From assembly GCA_963785565.1 (NCBI GenBank), contig CAWAVV010000039.1, forward strand, positions 45,552 through 109,551: a stretch of 64,000 nucleotides of DNA, given 5' to 3'. The position numbers were made by a program, and so were the translations under genes. The notes under the pieces are model-generated. The model did no database searches, was not told where the DNA came from, and worked only from the letters and a program-made list of their open reading frames with translations. Below, piece by piece: positions 26,793 to 35,655 of the stretch. Each line of letters opens with the position of its first letter. Positions within the stretch are counted from its first letter, which is position 1. This DNA comes from AP-15 sp963785565 (GTDB taxonomy: Bacteria; Pseudomonadota; Alphaproteobacteria; ATCC43930; CGMCC-115725).

Positions 26793-27725
26793 ATGCGGGT
26801 CGTACTAGCCCAACCGCGAGGATTTTGCGCCGGGGTCGAACGGGCGATCGAGATCGTCGAGCGGGCGCTCGAGAAATACGGCCCGCCGATCTATGTCCGT
26901 CATGAAATCGTTCATAACCGGCACGTTGTCGAGCGGCTGCGCGGCAAAGGGGCGCATTTCGTCGACGAGATCGACGAGGTGCCGCCAGGCAGCGTCACGA
27001 TCTTCAGCGCCCACGGCGTGGCCAGCACGATCGAGGATCGGGCCGCTGCGCGCGGGCTGCCGGTCATCGACGCGACCTGCCCGCTGGTCTCGAAAGTCCA
27101 TATCGAGGGCCAGCGCTACGCCAATCAGGGGCGCGAGATCATCCTGATCGGGCATGCCTTCCATCCGGAAATCGTCGGCACCATGGGGCGGATCGTCGGT
27201 CGCGTGCATCTGATCTCGACGCCTGAGGAGGTGGCTGGGCTTCAAGTCGCCGACCCCGGCAAGCTTGCCTTTATCACCCAAACGACGCTCAGCGTCGATG
27301 ATACCCGTGCGGTAATCGAGGCGCTGAAGGCGCGCTTTCCGACGATCGTCGGCCCGGACACAAAGGACATTTGCTACGCTACACAAAATCGCCAGCGGGC
27401 GGCACGCGAACTCGCCAAGATCGTCGATGTGGTTCTGGTGGTCGGCGCGCCCAACAGCTCGAACTCGAACCGGCTGCGCGAGATCGCCGCCGAAAGCGGC
27501 GTACCGAGCTATCTGATCGAAGATGCCGCCGCGCTCGATTTCCGCTGGGTCAAAGGCGTCTCTGCGGTCGGCATTACCGCCGGCGCGTCGGCGCCGGCCG
27601 AACTGGTCGAGGCGCTGATCGACCGGCTGCGCGAGATCGCCGAAATCGAGCTCGCAGTGCTGCCGGGAGTCACCGAGAACGTGCGCTTCCGAATGCCACC
27701 TCAGCTCGCCGAAGCCGCCGAATGA
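26793..27725 (+). CDS. ispH: 4-hydroxy-3-methylbut-2-enyl diphosphate reductase
   Basis: 310 residues from ATG 26793, preceded by GAGGGGAGATC; the upstream extension to 26715 is not used. The three Fe-S ligands are C12 (PRGFCAGV), C96 (DATCPLVSKVH) and C194 (DICYATQNRQ), plus GHAFHPEIVGTMG and PNSSNSNRL substrate motifs. It makes IPP and DMAPP in the last step of the MEP pathway, here feeding hopanoid synthesis. It is co-directional with hpnH 38 bp downstream. The [4Fe-4S] cluster depends on the SUF machinery. Confidence 0.96.
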   Translation: MRVVLAQPRGFCAGVERAIEIVERALEKYGPPIYVRHEIVHNRHVVERLRGKGAHFVDEIDEVPPGSVTIFSAHGVASTIEDRAAARGLPVIDATCPLVSKVHIEGQRYANQGREIILIGHAFHPEIVGTMGRIVGRVHLISTPEEVAGLQVADPGKLAFITQTTLSVDDTRAVIEALKARFPTIVGPDTKDICYATQNRQRAARELAKIVDVVLVVGAPNSSNSNRLREIAAESGVPSYLIEDAAALDFRWVKGVSAVGITAGASAPAELVEALIDRLREIAEIELAVLPGVTENVRFRMPPQLAEAAE

Positions 27726-27763
27726 TGCCAGCCCGACATTCCACTTTGTAACGAGGGTCTACC

Positions 27764-28906
27764 GTGGCCATTCCGTTGCGCCAAACCATCCGGGTCGGGG
27801 CCTATGTGCTCGGGCGTCATCTGCGCGGCGTCGAACGCTACCCGCTGGTGCTGATGCTGGAGCCGTTGTTCCGCTGCAACCTCGCCTGCGCCGGCTGCGG
27901 CAAGATCGACTATCCCGACGCAATCCTCAATCAGCGGCTCAGCCTGGCCGAATGCCTCGGCGCGGTCGATGAATGCGGGGCCCCGATCGTGGTCCTCGCC
28001 GGCGGCGAGCCGCTGCTGCACCGCGACATCGCCGAGATCGCACAAGCCATCACCGCTCGGAAGAAATTCGTTTATCTGTGCACCAACGCGCTGCTGCTCG
28101 AAAAAAAACTCGATCAGTTCGAGCCCAACCCTTATTTCGCCTGGACGATACATCTCGATGGCGACCGCGAGGAGCACGACCAGTCGGTATGCCAGGACGG
28201 GGTCTACGACCGCGCGGTCGCCGCGATCGCGCTGGCGAAATCCCGCGGCTTCCGCGTCAACATCAACACCACCCTGTTCGATAACGCCGACCCGGAGCAT
28301 GTCGCCGGGTTCTTTGATCGGGTCAGCGAGATCGGCCTCGATGGGATCACGGTGTCGCCCGGCTACGCCTATGAACGGGCGCCCGACCAGGAGCATTTCC
28401 TAAATCGCCGGCGCACCAAGGAATTGTTCCGCGCCATCTTCGAGCGCCGCCGCCGAAGCTGGTCGTTCAACCAGTCGAGCCTGTTCCTTGATTTTCTCGC
28501 CGGCAATCAATCCTACCGCTGCACGCCGTGGGGCAATCCGACGCGCAATTTCTTTGGCTGGCAGCGCCCGTGCTATCTGCTCGGCGAAGGCTACGCCAAG
28601 ACCTTCAAGGAGCTGATGGACGAGACCGATTGGGACGCCTACGGCACCGGCAATTATGAAAAATGCGCCGATTGCATGGTTCACAGCGGATATGAGGCGA
28701 CCGCCGTTATGGATACGGTGCGGCACCCGCTTAAGGCGGCGGCGGTGGCGCTGCGCGGCATGCGCACCGAAGGCGATATGGCGCCGGAAATCCCGCTCGA
28801 CCGGCAGCGCCCAGCCGAATACGTGCTCACCCGCCATGTCGCCGAGGCGATGGAGCGGCTAACCGGCAGCCAGGAGCCCGTGCAGGGCGCGGGCGGGTCC
28901 GGCTAG
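27764..28906 (+). CDS. hpnH: Adenosyl-hopene transferase HpnH (radical SAM)
   Basis: 380 residues from GTG 27764. The radical-SAM motif C38-x3-C42-x2-C45 (LFRCNLACAGCGKIDY) and VVLAGGEPLLHRDI (GGE motif) are clear. A C-terminal Cys cluster (CADCMVHSGYEATAV) is typical of HpnH. The enzyme links 5'-deoxyadenosine to diploptene to make adenosylhopane, the first C35 hopanoid. Its 3' end overlaps the 3' end of hpnG, on the opposite strand, by 48 bp; the two enzymes act in consecutive steps. Confidence 0.96.
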   Translation: MAIPLRQTIRVGAYVLGRHLRGVERYPLVLMLEPLFRCNLACAGCGKIDYPDAILNQRLSLAECLGAVDECGAPIVVLAGGEPLLHRDIAEIAQAITARKKFVYLCTNALLLEKKLDQFEPNPYFAWTIHLDGDREEHDQSVCQDGVYDRAVAAIALAKSRGFRVNINTTLFDNADPEHVAGFFDRVSEIGLDGITVSPGYAYERAPDQEHFLNRRRTKELFRAIFERRRRSWSFNQSSLFLDFLAGNQSYRCTPWGNPTRNFFGWQRPCYLLGEGYAKTFKELMDETDWDAYGTGNYEKCADCMVHSGYEATAVMDTVRHPLKAAAVALRGMRTEGDMAPEIPLDRQRPAEYVLTRHVAEAMERLTGSQEPVQGAGGSG

Positions 28907-29455
28907 GGCCAACTGCGCCGTCCGAGCCTCGCGCGCCAGCCGAACCAGGCTCGCGAGCTGTCGGGGCTGGCGCAGCACCGATGCGAGTACCCGCGCAAGC
29001 CTTGGCGTTCCGTCCTGCGAAAGCGGGATCAGCGCCGCAGGCGGCAGCTCGCGATAAGCTGCGTCGGCAATTGAGCGCAAAACGACGAACGGGATCCCCG
29101 CCGAAGTGGCGATACGGGCGACGATGTCGCTTTCGAGATCGACCGCGAGCGCCCGGGTCTCGCTCCATGCCCGACTTTTTTGAGCAGCTGTCGCCAGAAT
29201 GGCCTCAGTCCCGAGCACCGGACCTTCCAGCGCGACGATGGCGCGGGCGAAATCGGCGATGCGGTCGCGAAACCGCTTCCCTGCCCACCAGCGTTTGTCG
29301 GCTGCGATCACATTCGTCGAGACGATCACATCACCCGTTCGCAGCTCGGGCGCGAGCCCGCCGGCAATGCCGAAACTGATCAGACAATTCGCCTGCCGGA
29401 CCGCGCTTTCGACAAGCGTTGTTGTGCGGCTTCGATTCCCGCCGCCGACCACCAC
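28859..29455 (-). CDS. hpnG: Adenosylhopane nucleosidase/phosphorylase HpnG, 5' end uncertain
   Basis: The nucleoside-phosphorylase fold is visible: SFGIAGGLAPELRTGDVIVS, AVDLESDIVARIATSAGIPFVVLRSIADAA. HpnG removes adenine from adenosylhopane. The only standard start in frame is GTG 29455, giving 198 residues. Recognisable homology (FCICGLAAEAKIARAAGFSVVVGGG) continues upstream to about 29512 without any ATG, GTG or TTG before the stop codon at 29594. So the start is either noncanonical, or a one-base lesion separates a TTG start near 29543 (in another frame) from the body. Last gene of the hpnA-G unit, following shc. Confidence 0.85.
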   Translation of the reverse strand: MVVGGGNRSRTTTLVESAVRQANCLISFGIAGGLAPELRTGDVIVSTNVIAADKRWWAGKRFRDRIADFARAIVALEGPVLGTEAILATAAQKSRAWSETRALAVDLESDIVARIATSAGIPFVVLRSIADAAYRELPPAALIPLSQDGTPRLARVLASVLRQPRQLASLVRLAREARTAQLALAGPARALHGLLAAG

Positions 29456-29558
29456 CGAAAAGCCTGCGGCCCGCGCGATCTTTGCTTCCGCCGCGAGCCC
29501 GCAGATGCAGAAGCGTAGCGGCCGGTCCTGTCGTCTCGAGCAAAGCCCTACCCAGGGC

Positions 29559-31529
29559 TCAAATACCGAACGGCACCCGGGCCGAATTGCCGTTTATCAG
29601 ACGGCGGTAACGGGCCAAAGCCCAGAGCGGAAAATAGGCGCGGTAGCCGTGATAGCGCAGAAAAAACACGCGCGGAAAGCCGACCGCGGTAAACCACGGC
29701 TCATCCCAACCTCCGCTCGAGTTCTGGCTCGCCATCAAATATGCGATGCCGCGCGTCACCGCGGGGTTGCGGACCTCCCCCGCGGCCATCAGAGCGAGCA
29801 GCGCCCATGCCGTCTGCGAGGACGTGCTGTAGGGCCCCTCGCCCGGCGGCATGCCGGGCCAGTACGATTCCTCGGCTTCGCCCCACCCGCCGTCCGCACG
29901 CTGCCGGGCAAGCAACCAACCGACGGCCCGGCGGATTTCCGGCGCCGCAGGATCGATGCCGGCAGCGTTGAGGGCTGCCAGTACCGACCAGGTCCCGTAG
30001 ATGTAGTTGGTTCCCCAGCGTCCGAACCAGCTGCCGTCGGCTTCCTGCTCCCGCCACAGAAAGGCGATGGCAGCGGCGACGGCGGGGTGATCCGCGCGGT
30101 AGCCGAGCTGGGCGAGTAACCCGAGGCACCGGGCGCTGACATCGGCGGTTGGCGGGTCGAGCAGCGCGCCATGATCGGCAAATGGAATGTGGTTCAAGTA
30201 ATAATGCGTGTTGTCGGCGTCGAAGGAGCCCCACCCGCCGTTGCGGCTCTGCATGCCGATGATCCATTCGCCTGCCCGTTCGATGGCGGACAGATACCGC
30301 TCACGATCAAAGCGATCGAGCGCCAGGGCGACAGCGGCGGTGTCGTCGACATCGGGGTAATAGGGGTTCTCATATTGGAAGGCCCACCCGCCGGGCCGCA
30401 AGTCTGGGCGGCTCATCGCCCAATCGCCGACCACCTCCCGCACCTGCTTTTCCGCGAGCCAGTCGAGCGCCCGCCCAACCGCGGAGTCTAGCCGCTGGTC
30501 ATCCACGTCCTGCAGCGCGTGGCAGGCGAGCGCCGTGTCCCAGACCGGAGACAGGCAGGGTTGGCAATAACAGCGCTCGCCATCGCGGACGATAAGCTTA
30601 TCGATCGCGGATGCGGCAGTCAGCCAATCGGGATGATCGCGGGGATACCCCAGACAGTCGAACATCATCAACGAGTTCGCCATCGCCGGGAAGATCCCGC
30701 CAAGACCGTCTTCGCCATTGAGCCGCTCGGTCACAAAGGCGACCGCCTTGTCGATTGCCTGTCGCCGCGCCCCCGAGGGAAGCCACGGCTCGGCCACGCG
30801 CAGCACCCGGTCGAGCAGCCCGAAAGCCGTCGCCAGTGGCGAGGCGGTCGGGCCAGCGATCCAGTCTCGAACCGAGTTGGGCGGTTCGACGAACAACTCG
30901 CGAATTGTGATGCCGCGCGGGTTGCGGGCGCGGGGCCGCAGTGCCATCAACACCAGCATTGGCACCAGAACGGTGCGCGACCAATAGGACACCTTGCCGA
31001 TGTGAAACGGCGACCATCCGGGCAGCAGCATGATTTCGACCGGCATGACCGGAACCGCCCGCCACGGCACCTCGCCGAACAAGGCGAGCATGGTGCGGGT
31101 GAACACATTGCAGCGCCGGGCGCCGCCTTGCGCCAGGATCGCGGTGCGGGCGCGCGCCATGTGCGGCGCGTCGATCGGATCGCCAGCTGCTTTCAGCGCA
31201 AAATAGGCCTTGACCGAACAGCTGACATCGAGCGCGCCGCCGTGGAATAGCGGCCAGCCGCCGTCCTCGCCTTGCTGGGCGCGCACGAACCGCGCGATCT
31301 TTGTCTGAAGTTCGGGTTCGCTTCGACCGAGATAATGCTGCAGCAGAATATATTCTGACGGGATCGTCGCGTCGGCTTCGAGTTCGAAAACCCAGTGGCC
31401 ATCCGCATGCTGCAGCGCCAGCAGCGACGCCACCGCGCGGGTGATCGCCTGACCCAGTCCGTGGGTCTCCCGGCCGGCGTCGATGGGGTTCTTCGCGACC
31501 GCCGCTTGCTCGTTTATTGCGCTGTTCAT
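29559..31529 (-). CDS. shc: Squalene-hopene cyclase
   Basis: 656 residues, the standard length. The catalytic DVDDTA motif lies at 393-398 (YYPDVDDTAAVAL). Multiple QW repeats (for example GGWAFQYENPYY, NGGWGSFDAD, ADGGWGEAEESYW, SGGWDEPWFT) stabilise the double alpha-barrel. The enzyme cyclises squalene to hopene/diplopterol at the membrane. The start ATG overlaps the hpnE stop (ATGA), so the genes are translationally coupled. Upstream extension to 31862 is antisense to hpnE and rejected. Also called hpnF. Confidence 0.97.
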   Translation of the reverse strand: MNSAINEQAAVAKNPIDAGRETHGLGQAITRAVASLLALQHADGHWVFELEADATIPSEYILLQHYLGRSEPELQTKIARFVRAQQGEDGGWPLFHGGALDVSCSVKAYFALKAAGDPIDAPHMARARTAILAQGGARRCNVFTRTMLALFGEVPWRAVPVMPVEIMLLPGWSPFHIGKVSYWSRTVLVPMLVLMALRPRARNPRGITIRELFVEPPNSVRDWIAGPTASPLATAFGLLDRVLRVAEPWLPSGARRQAIDKAVAFVTERLNGEDGLGGIFPAMANSLMMFDCLGYPRDHPDWLTAASAIDKLIVRDGERCYCQPCLSPVWDTALACHALQDVDDQRLDSAVGRALDWLAEKQVREVVGDWAMSRPDLRPGGWAFQYENPYYPDVDDTAAVALALDRFDRERYLSAIERAGEWIIGMQSRNGGWGSFDADNTHYYLNHIPFADHGALLDPPTADVSARCLGLLAQLGYRADHPAVAAAIAFLWREQEADGSWFGRWGTNYIYGTWSVLAALNAAGIDPAAPEIRRAVGWLLARQRADGGWGEAEESYWPGMPPGEGPYSTSSQTAWALLALMAAGEVRNPAVTRGIAYLMASQNSSGGWDEPWFTAVGFPRVFFLRYHGYRAYFPLWALARYRRLINGNSARVPFGI

Positions 31530-32866
31530 GAAAGGATGCGCTGACGCTCTTTGTTGGGTTGGGTGGTCGTTTTGGTAACAATGTCGCCGCCGCTCGCCGC
31601 CCGCCGGGGCTTTGCATGGCCGCGGGCCATCGCCCGCCGCGCCGCAGCAAACCCCGACCCGATAGCGCCTTCGATCGTCGCCGGCAAGCCGGTATCCGTG
31701 TAATCGCCGGCAAGCAAAAGGTGCTGCCAGCGCGTCGTCACGCCGGGCCGGCGCCGCAGTTGTTCCGCGCTGGCGAGAAACGTCGCCCGCCGCTCTTTGA
31801 CGATTCGCGCCGGCGGCACCGGAAGTGTGGGAAGCCGATAGGCCAGCGCCACGTCGCGCCACAGCATCTCGCGCAACGCGTCGGCCGGGAGGTCGATGAC
31901 GCCGTCGGCCGCGCTGACCGTTACCGACAACACCCCATGCTTACGAAAGACCCACTGTGCGGCGCCGTCGACGACGCCGACAAACAGTGGAGAAACAGTC
32001 GGCGCCGCGCACCGGAAGTGGGCATTGACGATCGGGGAAAAGGCATCGGGCACGATCAGCGACGGCACGAGCCGTGCGGCAACAGCCGCCGGCACGGCGA
32101 GGATCACACGATCATCGCGGCCGATCTCGATTGCGTCCGCATCGAACGCCAGCCCCGAGACGTGATCCGGGCCGAAGTTCAGCGCGCGCAGCCTAGCGCC
32201 AAAGCGGATCTCGGCGCCGCGTGCGCGCAATACAGCAAGCGCCGGATCGACAAACGTCTCCGAAAGCCCCTCGCGCGGCACCAGCGGCCGGCACGCCGCC
32301 CCGCCGCGGCCAAGTGTCTCGACCAGAACACGCCAAAACAGCCGGGCAGGCGCACGCTCGACAGCGGTGTTCAGCGCAGCGACGGCAAGCGGCTCCCACA
32401 GCCTGAGGAAAAGCCGGCTTTGGCGATCCAACGCCTCGGTGACCGTCGCCGTCGGGCCGACCCAGCGCAGTGCCAGCGCTCCGAGGTAGTCAGCCGCACG
32501 GGTGTGCGGGACCCGTCTGGCGCGCCGGAAAATCCACCACGGCACGGCCCCCCGGTTCGGCCGGATAATCCAGCGTTGTCCGGTCTGCGCGTCGATGAAC
32601 GTGAAGACGGCATCCTCCGGCCCCTCCAACGTGTTTCGCGCGCCGATCCGTTCGAGATAGTCGAGCGCCCGGCGGTTTCCAGTCAGCAGCAGATGGTTGC
32701 CGTTGTCGACGCGGCAGCCGAGCTCGTCGTCGAAATAGGAGCGGCATCGGCCGCCGGCATGCGCGCTTGCTTCGTAGAGCTGCACGCGGCGCCCCTCTGC
32801 CGCCAACGCGACCGCAGCCGCCAGGCCGGCCAGACCGGCGCCGACGACATGCACGGCGCCGCTCAT
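31526..32866 (-). CDS. hpnE: Hydroxysqualene dehydroxylase HpnE
   Basis: 446 residues from ATG 32866. The FAD-binding GAGLAGLAAAVALAAEGRRVQLYEA motif is at the N-terminus, followed by HAGGRCRSYFDDELG. The C-terminal HLLLAGDYTDTGLPATIEGA is the characteristic amine-oxidase/desaturase FAD signature. It reduces hydroxysqualene to squalene after HpnC and HpnD. Its start overlaps the hpnD stop and its stop overlaps the shc start (ATGA in both cases), giving a tightly coupled chain. Intact. Confidence 0.94.
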   Translation of the reverse strand: MSGAVHVVGAGLAGLAAAVALAAEGRRVQLYEASAHAGGRCRSYFDDELGCRVDNGNHLLLTGNRRALDYLERIGARNTLEGPEDAVFTFIDAQTGQRWIIRPNRGAVPWWIFRRARRVPHTRAADYLGALALRWVGPTATVTEALDRQSRLFLRLWEPLAVAALNTAVERAPARLFWRVLVETLGRGGAACRPLVPREGLSETFVDPALAVLRARGAEIRFGARLRALNFGPDHVSGLAFDADAIEIGRDDRVILAVPAAVAARLVPSLIVPDAFSPIVNAHFRCAAPTVSPLFVGVVDGAAQWVFRKHGVLSVTVSAADGVIDLPADALREMLWRDVALAYRLPTLPVPPARIVKERRATFLASAEQLRRRPGVTTRWQHLLLAGDYTDTGLPATIEGAIGSGFAAARRAMARGHAKPRRAASGGDIVTKTTTQPNKERQRILS

Positions 32867-33741
32867 ACAAGACCGTGGCGCAGAACCAGCCAAAGCTTCA
32901 GCGGTTTCGGCAGGCTCAGCCGCGCGGCCGGGTCGCGCCACTCCCCGCGCAACAGCTGTTGCAAGGTCGCCCGGTAAACGGCCCCCATCACCGCCGCAGG
33001 GCGCATCGCCCGGCGACGGCATTGCGCCATCGCCCGCGCGCTGTCGCGAAAATGCGTTTCGGCAATCGCCGCCAGCTCACGGCAGGCTGCCGGCAATGCC
33101 GGATGGCGCAGCACCGCAATCGGATCGGCATTGTGAACCCCGTGGCGCTCCAGGATCTCGCGCGGCAAGTAGAGCCGTCCGCGGCGGGCATCCTCGTCGA
33201 GGTCGCGCAGAATGTTGGTCAACTGCAATGCCCGGCCGAGCGAGTCGGCGACGCGGTGCGCCGCTTCGCTGGCATCGCCAAAAATATGGACCGAAAGATG
33301 ACCAACCGCGCTCGCGACCCGGGCGCAATAAAGATCGAGCGTGGCTAGATCCGGGGCTCGGATGTCCTCGCGGGCATCCATCTCCATGCCGTCGATGACG
33401 GAGAGAAAATCCTCTCGGCGCAGGTGATAGCACAGCATCGGCTCATGCAGCGCGCGCGCGACGAGATGGCTTGGCCGCCCGGCATAAAGCGTCTCGATTT
33501 CGTCGCGCCAGGCGGCCAGCGCCGCGAGCTTATGCGCGGCCGGCCGCTCGCCGTCGGCAATGTCGTCGACCTCGCGGCACCAGGCGTAAACCGCGTACAT
33601 GCCGTTGCGGCGCTTTTGGGGCAACAGCCGCATCGCCCAATAGAACGAGGTTCCAGCCGCCTCGACCCGGTTGCGGATGGTTTGACGCAGCGCGGCATCG
33701 CCCATTCGATCCGCGTCGGCGCCGAACGCTGCGTCGCTCAC
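32863..33741 (-). CDS. hpnD: Presqualene diphosphate synthase HpnD
   Basis: 292 residues from GTG 33741, which overlaps the hpnC stop (GTGA); this fits the coupling seen elsewhere in the operon. Both aspartate-rich prenyl-diphosphate motifs are present: REVDDIADG and LTNILRDLDEDARRGRLYLP. It condenses two farnesyl diphosphates to presqualene diphosphate. Followed by hpnE with a 4-bp overlap. The longer open frame to 33879 is antisense/overlap of hpnC. Confidence 0.94.
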   Translation of the reverse strand: MSDAAFGADADRMGDAALRQTIRNRVEAAGTSFYWAMRLLPQKRRNGMYAVYAWCREVDDIADGERPAAHKLAALAAWRDEIETLYAGRPSHLVARALHEPMLCYHLRREDFLSVIDGMEMDAREDIRAPDLATLDLYCARVASAVGHLSVHIFGDASEAAHRVADSLGRALQLTNILRDLDEDARRGRLYLPREILERHGVHNADPIAVLRHPALPAACRELAAIAETHFRDSARAMAQCRRRAMRPAAVMGAVYRATLQQLLRGEWRDPAARLSLPKPLKLWLVLRHGLV

Positions 33742-34605
33742 CGGCGGATCCCACGCAGGACGCCGGACAGAAAAGCCACAAGGAAATCGGTTTTGCCGAG
33801 CCCGACCCGGGCGGCCAGTGGGTCGCCGCGCTGCAGGCGGCGCAACAAGCGCGCCGCCAGCTCGGTGATAACCGCGCATTCACAGCGCAAACCCGGCGCC
33901 GCGACGCGCGGCGACAGCCCGCGCGCGGCCTCGACGAGATCGGCCGTCCGATCGAGCAGGGTGTCGAACACCCGGCGCAGCGCCGGGCTCGATTGCTCCC
34001 CCGTCAGCGCCGTGATGTCGGTCCCGGCAGCGGCAAGATCGGCGGTCGGCAGGTAGACCCGGTCGAGCAAGCGGTAATCCTCGGCGCAATCCTGCAGGTG
34101 GTTGAGCACCTGCAATGCCGAGCACAACGCGTCCGAGGGGGGCCAGGTCTCGCGGCTTTCGCGATGCAGATCGAGCAGCTGCCGCCCGACCGGCGAGGCC
34201 GAATAGCGGCAGTATTCCATCAGCTCGTCCCAGTCGCGATAGCGCCGCTTTTCGGCGTCCTGGCGGAAGGCGCGCAAAACGTCGTTGCAGTGCTGCGCCG
34301 ATCAGTCCGGTCGCGGCCAGGCTTTGGCGCATCGCCGAAGCGGCCGGTGAAGCTTCGCCTGGGGCGCCGCCGAGCACCGCCGCCATGCGGTCGAGCCGGC
34401 GGATTTTCTCGGCGGCGCAAAGCTCAGGGTTGTCGGCGATGTCATCGGCGTTGCGGGCAAAGCGGTAGAAGGCATGGACATGCACGCGCAAATCGCGCCG
34501 GATCAGCAACGACCCGACCGGGAAATTCTCGCCGTCGCGCCACTTGCCCGATGGCGTCTCGACGATCTCGCGGTCTTGCGTCTCCGGCGCTGCCGCCGCA
34601 ATCAT
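33738..34605 (-). pseudogene. hpnC: Hydroxysqualene synthase HpnC, frameshifted
   Basis: The N-terminal part (ENFPVGSLLIRRDLRVHVHA, ARNADDIADNPE, the first Asp motif) and the C-terminal part (AQHCNDVLRAFRQDAEKRRY, NHLQDCAEDYRLLDRVYLP, the second motif) lie in different frames. One extra G at about 34299 (GCG to GGCG) after SLAATGLI separates them. HpnC converts presqualene diphosphate to hydroxysqualene. Both ends keep the operon overlaps (ATGA with hpnA, GTGA with hpnD), so the gene was recently functional or the lesion is a sequencing error. Confidence 0.87.
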
Positions 34606-35603
34606 CTCAGATACCCATTCGCCGCGAACCAGCCGACAGCATCGACAATGGCCTCGTGCGCCGGCCGCGGCTGATAGCCGAGTTCGCGCGAGGCTTTCGC
34701 CGATGAAAAATACATCTTCTTTCTGGCCATGCGAACCCCGTCGAGCGTGGTAAAGGGCTCGCGGCCGGTCACCCGCGCCATCAGCTCCGCTCCGGCGGCA
34801 ACCGCGAACGCCGCCGCATACGGGACCTTGAGGCGTGGCGGCCGCCGGCCGACCGCGCCGGCGACCTCGGCCAGGATCTCGGCCAGCGCCATGTTTTCGC
34901 CGCCCAGAATATAGCGCTCACCGATCCGCCCGGTCTCGGCCGCGGCGAGATGGCCGGCGGCGACGTCGTCGACGTGCACGATATTGAGCCCGGTGTCGAC
35001 AAAGCCCGGCAGATGGCCGCGCGCGGCTTCGAGGATCAGCCGCCCGGTCGGCGTCGGCTTGAGGTCGCGCGGGCCGACCGGCGTCGACGGATTGACGATA
35101 ACAGCGGGCAGGCCGCGCTCGCCGATCAGCTGGCGAACGGCCTCCTCGGCCTGGAATTTTGAGCGCTTGTAAGGCCCGATCATGTCGTCGAGCCGGCTCG
35201 GCGTCTCCTCGTCGGCCGAGCCGCTGGAAGCCAGACCGATCGTGGCGACGCTGCTGGTATGGACGATGCGCTCGACACCGGCGGCGAGCGCCGCGGTCAT
35301 CAGGTCGCGGGTGCCGTCGACATTGGCGCGGAACATCGCCGCTGGGTCGGGAACCCACAGCCGATAATCGGCAGCGACGTGGAACAGGTACCGGCAGCCG
35401 GCGACCGCGCGGGCGAGGGACGGCGCGTCCTCCATCGCGCCCTCGGAGATTTCGACGGACAGACCGCCAAGGTTGCGGCGATCGCCGCCGGGGCGCGCCA
35501 GCACCCGAACCTGATGACCTTTGAGCAACAGCGCGCGCGCCACGGCCGATCCGACGAACCCGGTCGCCCCGGTAACGAGGCACAAACCCGGCGCGAGCGA
35601 CAT
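34602..35603 (-). CDS. hpnA: Hopanoid-associated sugar epimerase HpnA
   Basis: 333 residues from ATG 35603. NAD(P)-binding GATGFVGSAVARALL at the N-terminus and the YKRSK (YxxxK) catalytic pair identify an extended SDR epimerase; NPSTPVGPRDLKPTPTGRLI is the conserved HpnA signature. It is the first hopanoid gene of the hpnA-C-D-E-F-G unit and lies 52 bp downstream of ccmI on the same strand. Its exact role in hopanoid side-chain formation is not settled. Confidence 0.94.
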   Translation of the reverse strand: MSLAPGLCLVTGATGFVGSAVARALLLKGHQVRVLARPGGDRRNLGGLSVEISEGAMEDAPSLARAVAGCRYLFHVAADYRLWVPDPAAMFRANVDGTRDLMTAALAAGVERIVHTSSVATIGLASSGSADEETPSRLDDMIGPYKRSKFQAEEAVRQLIGERGLPAVIVNPSTPVGPRDLKPTPTGRLILEAARGHLPGFVDTGLNIVHVDDVAAGHLAAAETGRIGERYILGGENMALAEILAEVAGAVGRRPPRLKVPYAAAFAVAAGAELMARVTGREPFTTLDGVRMARKKMYFSSAKASRELGYQPRPAHEAIVDAVGWFAANGYLR

Positions 35604-35655
35604 CACTATCCACCGGCCCGCCGAGCCTGCGGCGGCGCGAGGGCCGGCGTCGAGG

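Noticed and set aside
31559..32977. 472-codon plus-strand open frame
   Set aside because: Antisense to hpnE; no motifs.
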